IMG/VR virus record: IMGVR_UViG_3300042462_000200
Span: 1 to 64,000 of that record
DNA: 64,000 nucleotides
From: a virus
Direction: 5' to 3' (one strand)
The notes below the pieces were generated by a model. It was not told the DNA's origin, ran no database searches, and saw nothing but the letters and a program-made list of their open reading frames with translations. Of the stretch, positions 62,401-64,000 are shown in pieces (the first letter of the stretch is position 1; every line of letters starts with the position of its first letter). The translations under genes and the position numbers were made by a program.

Positions 62401-63356
62401 CGCGCAAGTGCGTCTGCAATAGCAGGTGCTTGTTCTAGCACAGAATTAAGCTCTTCGCCGCGTAGTGCCCCAGATGAAAGACCTTGATTCAACTGCATCA
62501 TTGCCGCTTTAAAGCCTTCTGACGAGCCACCAGACAACGCCTGCGATTGCTGTAACACCTTAGTGACTCTGAACAGTTGCTCACTAGTTGCCCCAACGTC
62601 TTTCATAGCACGCCCAACACCGGAGAAAGCATCTGCAGTAGATGCATAAGTGGTGCGTGTTTCTGCAGCAACCTTTAATAGTGCTTGTTGTGCTTCTGAA
62701 AATGCAACAGTACGCCCTGTTACCATTGCAATCTTAGATTCTATTTCAGTAAAAGATGATGTAATATCTGATAATGACTTTACAAACATTCCAATAGTAG
62801 CAATAGAGCCAAAAGCGGCAATTGCAGTGCCAATAGAACCGACAGCACTTGTAATATTGCCTGAGATACCTGTAATACTTTTATTTATATTTAAGAGACT
62901 ACTTTCAGTATCTCTGAGGTCTTTCTTAGAAATACCCTCTGACATTTGTTTAGAAATCTTTTTAGATGTTCTATCAATCTCAGATGAAAAGCTCTTTAAT
63001 GCAGCATCGTTAGGTTTTAACGTAATCTCATTAAAAGCCTTCTCTACTCGCTTACCTGCCATCTCTGCGGATACACCAATATTAACAAATTCTTTTGAAT
63101 ATCGGTTATCTACACTAGAAGAACCTTTAAATAACTTATCAGTGCTGCTTTGCAACTTATCAATTTTAGGTGATAAATTATTTAAAGCTTTCTCTGTCTT
63201 GTCTAGTGGAACTTCCTTTTTGAGTGATAGATTTTCTAAACCCTTATCAACAGCCTTAAGACTTGCTGTGATATTTCGTACTACATCGTTTAATCGTTCT
63301 AATGAAGTCTCTGCTTGGGATACCTTCGCTTCGACTTCGATGACTATACCTGACAT
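53409..63356 (-). CDS. Tape measure protein, 3315 aa, with lytic transglycosylase-like domain
   Basis: The N-terminal 350 residues include the lambda-type tape measure domain (TEIESKIAMVTGRT, then STADAFSGVGRAMKD and ALRGEELNSVLEQAPAIADA). A long region at about 770-1450 has many hydrophobic helices. The middle is helical and coiled-coil. An SLT-type segment lies near 2600-2700: DMVKAAIEHESRGL with the catalytic-type Glu, then SFGLGQFNDITAKTLG and VRDAFRAFAVGP. The end has a FITGPGTGTSDSIPTMLSNG motif. It sets tail length and may cut peptidoglycan in DNA entry. No frameshift is evident. Confidence 0.95.
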   Translation of the reverse strand: MSGIVIEVEAKVSQAETSLERLNDVVRNITASLKAVDKGLENLSLKKEVPLDKTEKALNNLSPKIDKLQSSTDKLFKGSSSVDNRYSKEFVNIGVSAEMAGKRVEKAFNEITLKPNDAALKSFSSEIDRTSKKISKQMSEGISKKDLRDTESSLLNINKSITGISGNITSAVGSIGTAIAAFGSIATIGMFVKSLSDITSSFTEIESKIAMVTGRTVAFSEAQQALLKVAAETRTTYASTADAFSGVGRAMKDVGATSEQLFRVTKVLQQSQALSGGSSEGFKAAMMQLNQGLSSGALRGEELNSVLEQAPAIADALARSLHVSVGALKGIAEQGKLTTSVVFSSLLKQADYINEKFKAINPTLGNAMEAGFEGAKRFAFELDKGLGVSQDLAKAVSKLTSGLGTKTSGIRVFAADFDVQLKEAIIRVKSYMQPLTQVVTALGQEFYRVFSSWKIPEGSQKPLDDLIRKFTVFKFVLKHTDPATDTKILFRKVETAIVDSVKSIGDLLDKGIKLSDKFIMPVIDKIKDLYPKARKALLTTLDGLKSVIKDSMSVLADGFEIGAEFVKPIIRELTKLPDQLVLIFNKVAKALGSAASATSSLADGVANLVDSVTLKVGDLDSIYEYLNSFKDKVINIFFKIWDAVIGHSWWTDTIDSIIDTSKSLWEKASPGLIRFRDSVIALFKTIASTVTTAFNDAMVKLNIEPKSVSFKIPINIDDAKVQFEGVYDSFVKTFDKFKDDFPLLFKAIAAGVGAILVGMFLPSGNFALLLEAALISASIQSATMFAETIGRDLGDASLLAGLGNNLGAAAGKLFASFLANMPLLVSSFLGFISEFTKEFLKQLPIIGWAFKALFGIAGAFGMAGPLGLVGAIFFGRGILGILATFGFYTDAITAFMARMTILGNFFGGGGGLVSRLLFGAGRAWHFLPIIGLIASLSGAFDALYNDSSLTALIINGGLIYFAIFGKGGLAGFAKIGMLVRANIVGILSEFTATAGLASSIAAGGAFGPMLMAGIRNFRNFFRGVAAMTEMFFAASLSSWAQYFSRWIAVTGFSGNILRFFRNFYLSIFGPITAASYSFAPLAQSFVAAISAMKAAAVSFIMTARAAGIAMGGWIAALTRMLLGGPGILILVGLIASLFSKSADAAESFREESNKGFFENLTDNIANIDIIGYFRGLKDKLDAIDFGGMLGVNFKVSIYAALTAVTAALMLFSTNVRKTLMLLAGDLLVFSGKALFSIAALFSPVEVLAAGALLLKAGWWAGINLNRGLTMGFALKDTIISIIMRLQATAALAGAMRTLGITMAVGLLGAFSAEAIGFADFSAMSVLGFTAIAAFIYPILDGLTVIPAAITAAFTGGTIMQAIGVLSARILLMFAPLGLAAAGAFAGAWAGGQFGDDMAMIGGLAGALLAFKFTESIMTGITEFLAVGTRLMTLGWVGLALTAAGIIYVWLFGSDSSSLSQDLDEVIEKTRTLFGMKPNPVDFRTGLRLDDLQAAATMGIKIDYKIDPISAALASDSSKEAVTKATEDLAQAIRDAKADWDISGLTQDQRDLLQKKVKATAARVDAASASTPFVFKDFGKNLTQAQRYRPDTLWGQLQKQGAQAALDAEFEVKLKQLSIASRMPWNQTSAARLDLKSQRDAVSLSRDTTYNANYSPLDAETAKLAQLTKGFDNLGPVGPKMMAHLKDTGREIIALTKQINENKYWFWEHPNGKIWENAAPDPKLIAQMKMLRAEYKSTAEDIVRYSTIMKAAQSFAGRISSIASKFDMKGVESKLDTNKIFANSDTAVNRMEKLGEAAERLSKSLEGVFDIKAKNDIILNIEEVVKQKERLKEDSVQSYKYASPVIPKMAEELGLGAGKAAAGLPENISGPVLARMTELKRQREDFLNKPVRPVNPDSIPQDFVKETAQNKHETMVYQGDMRLWQTRKKNQETVIKTLEEEFANNKLGSTQAALIQAKREATKIQMEEPVKPALAMLDAKAQQAKMEKLRIEYKQKLAVYNADNFEYFDKYMKNLTESFDLGDQLRKELWGNVKTKPGQMADVANKLNIDIGDLYNTFGADVAAGLLQQADDIAADIDRAMATQQYDKLPALKQRKAALTASMTIPEFKSRGAMAESMGLDQSLIPGISTEVLDSLEAGYKKIKEIDTYLEVNKNTISDATYQAKLQEKLNEQISGKRAALGASFGRPSFELQARIGTNLTGAQLSLISQADVDNLKAAELNLAKIKLDLDGSNANADTLTEYFKALADQAEARYQASRNAASKTGAGMMQSLADVNFSGASKLNLLPPAIVQNVIKLSNYIKDLKHDLEQPTSPEAFIAINKEIAKTEEALSSVRDQYASFQDKIGSVNEAFGVSFSNIDFVSLGASLTRTLVTVAQSLKTELAKEMEQGFLSVRAESIIKVLDSLQNTGTYLKFFADFRKNARESLTDGMKSAFDKIKSIAPNFGFTQSQFQMMDKGTRNQYSKQASDLTALTAIQGLNGLTENQTNIMNKGLPVDQMMEELIKSFDTNQLKQYEKLTSSPVDLQLKAADTQLEAAKMNLEAAKGKVTEVSTPFKEASKQAVELAKGPRSGVTSLAEMAKDIPWSANTPKPKFRPDVERWDSLIQDAVKEFPNVTVDMVKAAIEHESRGLNIKSGITPKPGYKETSFGLGQFNDITAKTLGIDKTDPASTIKGIAQYLSLNMKTFGTVRDAFRAFAVGPTGAKRGGGQDKADEFMTTLATGRAPKSAPITAPSQSAVRESIAKPIADAVSKPVEQLQAPQGELSKQYIADSLLKLKQLNMQKPLDAYNLDLAINKLNPTLNTPAEMLTQHGAKLGKDVVSQMDATQIMSATELNTKILELQQQFEAAPTPDLQQSITDYFEMLKAFTEGVAAKTPLKVNPVISAEQFNKGTGGNRQAYVGRFGKIGEDVTAYFNEMQLNQAKLMTDDLLNAEKELNMAKSRNEATADLQRKVEKLTSALKDMGEAIVEDAKAAEEAGQANASGIGGGFRDAFKGVLSGDSSQGGGVFGTFKKKMFSSVADNAMNSITSGVSQGLGFGKGGAATKFLAAGGTGLFNLAKGGISKLGGLFGMGGPRDGTQPGESKGVPASDAGAVTTPEATDMSASVTDSVKTGFETIKWDEIFKPLQTFLGSIGNALQALSSGGDINWAGLGSSFLGMFKSGAGSSGGSTGASPTSGTSVGGTAWQVAATGGFITGPGTGTSDSIPTMLSNGEFVINAKAASKHMDLISAINDGKQFHKFAVGGSVGDASAAIMSVPSAPLGKQLSTSSKAGKSTIVNLSITGDISRQTRNEVYRMIPSIASGVNTHNKEQNYKG

Positions 63357-63373
63357 CCTGTTTCTCCATTAAA

Positions 63374-63411
63374 AACCCCTCCACTAATACCATAAGGTAA
63401 TAATAAAGGGG
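63374..63411 (-). terminator. Rho-independent terminator
   Basis: On the minus strand CCCCTTTATTATTACC, loop TTAT, GGTATTAGTGGAGGGG, then TTTTT. It stands between the gp10-like gene and the tape measure start. It may lower read-through into the tape measure, which is needed in few copies. Confidence 0.88.
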
Positions 63412-63416
63412 TGTTA

Positions 63417-63713
63417 TTAGTTTGTAGGTGTAACAATAACACCATTAGAGTCTACTTGACTGTGTTCTAATAATGTTCGTTCAATGAAGTACGCAGGAGC
63501 TTGTTTACTACTGCCTGAATTCAATTCACTGATATACTCAACATCATTAATTATTTTTCCATTCACATTTTGCCAACCATCTCTAGCGTGACCAGTGTCT
63601 ACAGGAGTGGCAGCTTTTAATGCTTCTACTAAAGTATCTACAGTATCATTTATAACAACTTGTGCTTTTGCCTGTAGAATTTCATTTAGATTTAAAGTAA
63701 CTTTGATACTCAT
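63417..63713 (-). CDS. HK97 gp10-like tail completion-type protein (98 aa)
   Basis: The middle has the family signature TPVDTGHARDGWQNVNGKI, then NDVEYISELNSGSSKQAP and AYFIERTL. In HK97 and SPP1-like phages this protein joins head and tail or finishes the tube. Its usual place is before the tail tube; here it lies between the assembly chaperone and the tape measure. The start overlaps the chaperone stop by four bases. Confidence 0.75.
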   Translation of the reverse strand: MSIKVTLNLNEILQAKAQVVINDTVDTLVEALKAATPVDTGHARDGWQNVNGKIINDVEYISELNSGSSKQAPAYFIERTLLEHSQVDSNGVIVTPTN

Positions 63714-64000
63714 TTTAGTACCTCTCCCCCAGACGCTTTCATTAGTTGCTGGAAGAATCCTGAGCGTTTGAAGTTACTTGAATCAAACTCGCCTTCCTCT
63801 TTATTGCCTTTAGATTTTGGATTGTAAATAGCATCTAATGAAGTAAACAGTTGCCAAGGTTTTTCCTTGACACCCTGTACTTGTATAAGCTTAGCTGCTC
63901 TATCATCTGCACGCCATTCTACAGGTCTCTGTTCCAGATAGTCAAACCAACCTAGTAGTTCTTCATATGTCATCTGTTCATACACCTGATAGACTGGCAT
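63710..64000 (-). CDS. Tail assembly protein, lambda T-like (5' end at or beyond window edge)
   Basis: The visible 96 residues include MTYEELLGWFDYLEQRPVEW and RADDRAAKLI, followed by KPWQLFTSLDAIY. That is the pattern of the T domain of lambda-type tail chaperones, which is normally made as a G-T fusion through a -1 frameshift. The frame starts with an ATG exactly at the edge, but the true product may extend upstream. It lies next to the tape measure unit, as expected. The partner G gene must be outside. Confidence 0.75.
   Translation of the reverse strand: MPVYQVYEQMTYEELLGWFDYLEQRPVEWRADDRAAKLIQVQGVKEKPWQLFTSLDAIYNPKSKGNKEEGEFDSSNFKRSGFFQQLMKASGGEVLK

Noticed and set aside
62650-63372. 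Plus-strand ORF of 240 codons
   Set aside because: Shadow of the N-terminal part of the tape measure; composition follows the opposite strand and there is no start signal.
1-64000. tRNA genes, CRISPR arrays, insertion sequences, integrase
   Set aside because: No cloverleaf, no regular direct-repeat/spacer array, no transposase and no integrase or repressor was seen on reading both strands; a tRNAscan run would settle tRNAs.

Overview
The window is 64 kb of an AT-rich, densely packed genome of a lytic tailed bacteriophage. Every gene I can support lies on the minus strand, so the genome reads from 64000 down to 1. The tail module is of the long-tail (siphovirus) kind: a lambda T-like assembly protein, a 3315-residue tape measure, two distal tail proteins and a lambda J-like tip protein. 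The tip and the lysis genes point to a Gram-negative host, which cannot be named from the sequence. The phage carries its own T7-type single-subunit RNA polymerase, a T7-type DNA polymerase and primase-helicase, and class I ribonucleotide reductase. That replication set joined to a lambda-like tail is uncommon, though known in phages such as Xp10 and phiCbK.

Layout in the direction of transcription. (1) 64.0-42.3 kb: tail assembly, a gp10-like protein, tape measure, distal tail proteins, J-like tip, tail fibre and a probable fibre partner. (2) 42.3-40.9 kb: small holin-like protein, PhoH ATPase and a GNAT-like protein. (3) 40.9-33.2 kb: many small early-type genes, the RNA polymerase at 35.2-37.4 kb, and a SleB-like wall hydrolase. 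(4) 32.8-17.5 kb: replication, nucleotide and repair genes (SSB, DUF3310-like, PolA, MazG-like, FEN exonuclease, GIY-YIG nuclease, primase-helicase, NrdB, NrdA, ATP ligase, polynucleotide kinase). These are followed by a cluster of small proteins sharing one beta-type repeat, and a HIRAN protein. (5) 17.4-13.6 kb: two AP2-type small proteins, terminase small subunit, and a terminase large subunit gene interrupted by a 936-bp group I intron that encodes an HNH endonuclease. (6) 13.6-0 kb: appendage and fibre proteins, GH24 endolysin, portal and a SPP1 gp7/MuF head protein that runs off the left edge. The missing capsid, connector and tail-tube genes would fit between coordinate 1 and coordinate 64000 of a circular map, so the window is probably most of a circularly permuted genome.

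Non-coding structure is rich. A 16-bp word, GGGTTAATTTAACGGG, occurs five times, always just before a minus-strand gene group. A second 41-bp promoter-like repeat occurs three times at 39.5-40.7 kb. Several U-tailed hairpin terminators, many with UUCG loops, separate gene groups. Two short GC-rich islands (about 19.64-19.79 and 40.77-40.99 kb) contrast sharply with the rest and form the 3' ends of the genes they touch.

The best-supported special feature is the group I intron in the terminase gene, for which the P, Q, R and S core elements, the P1 wobble pair and an in-frame exon junction are all visible. The least explained features are the five-copy motif and the GC islands beside two of its copies.
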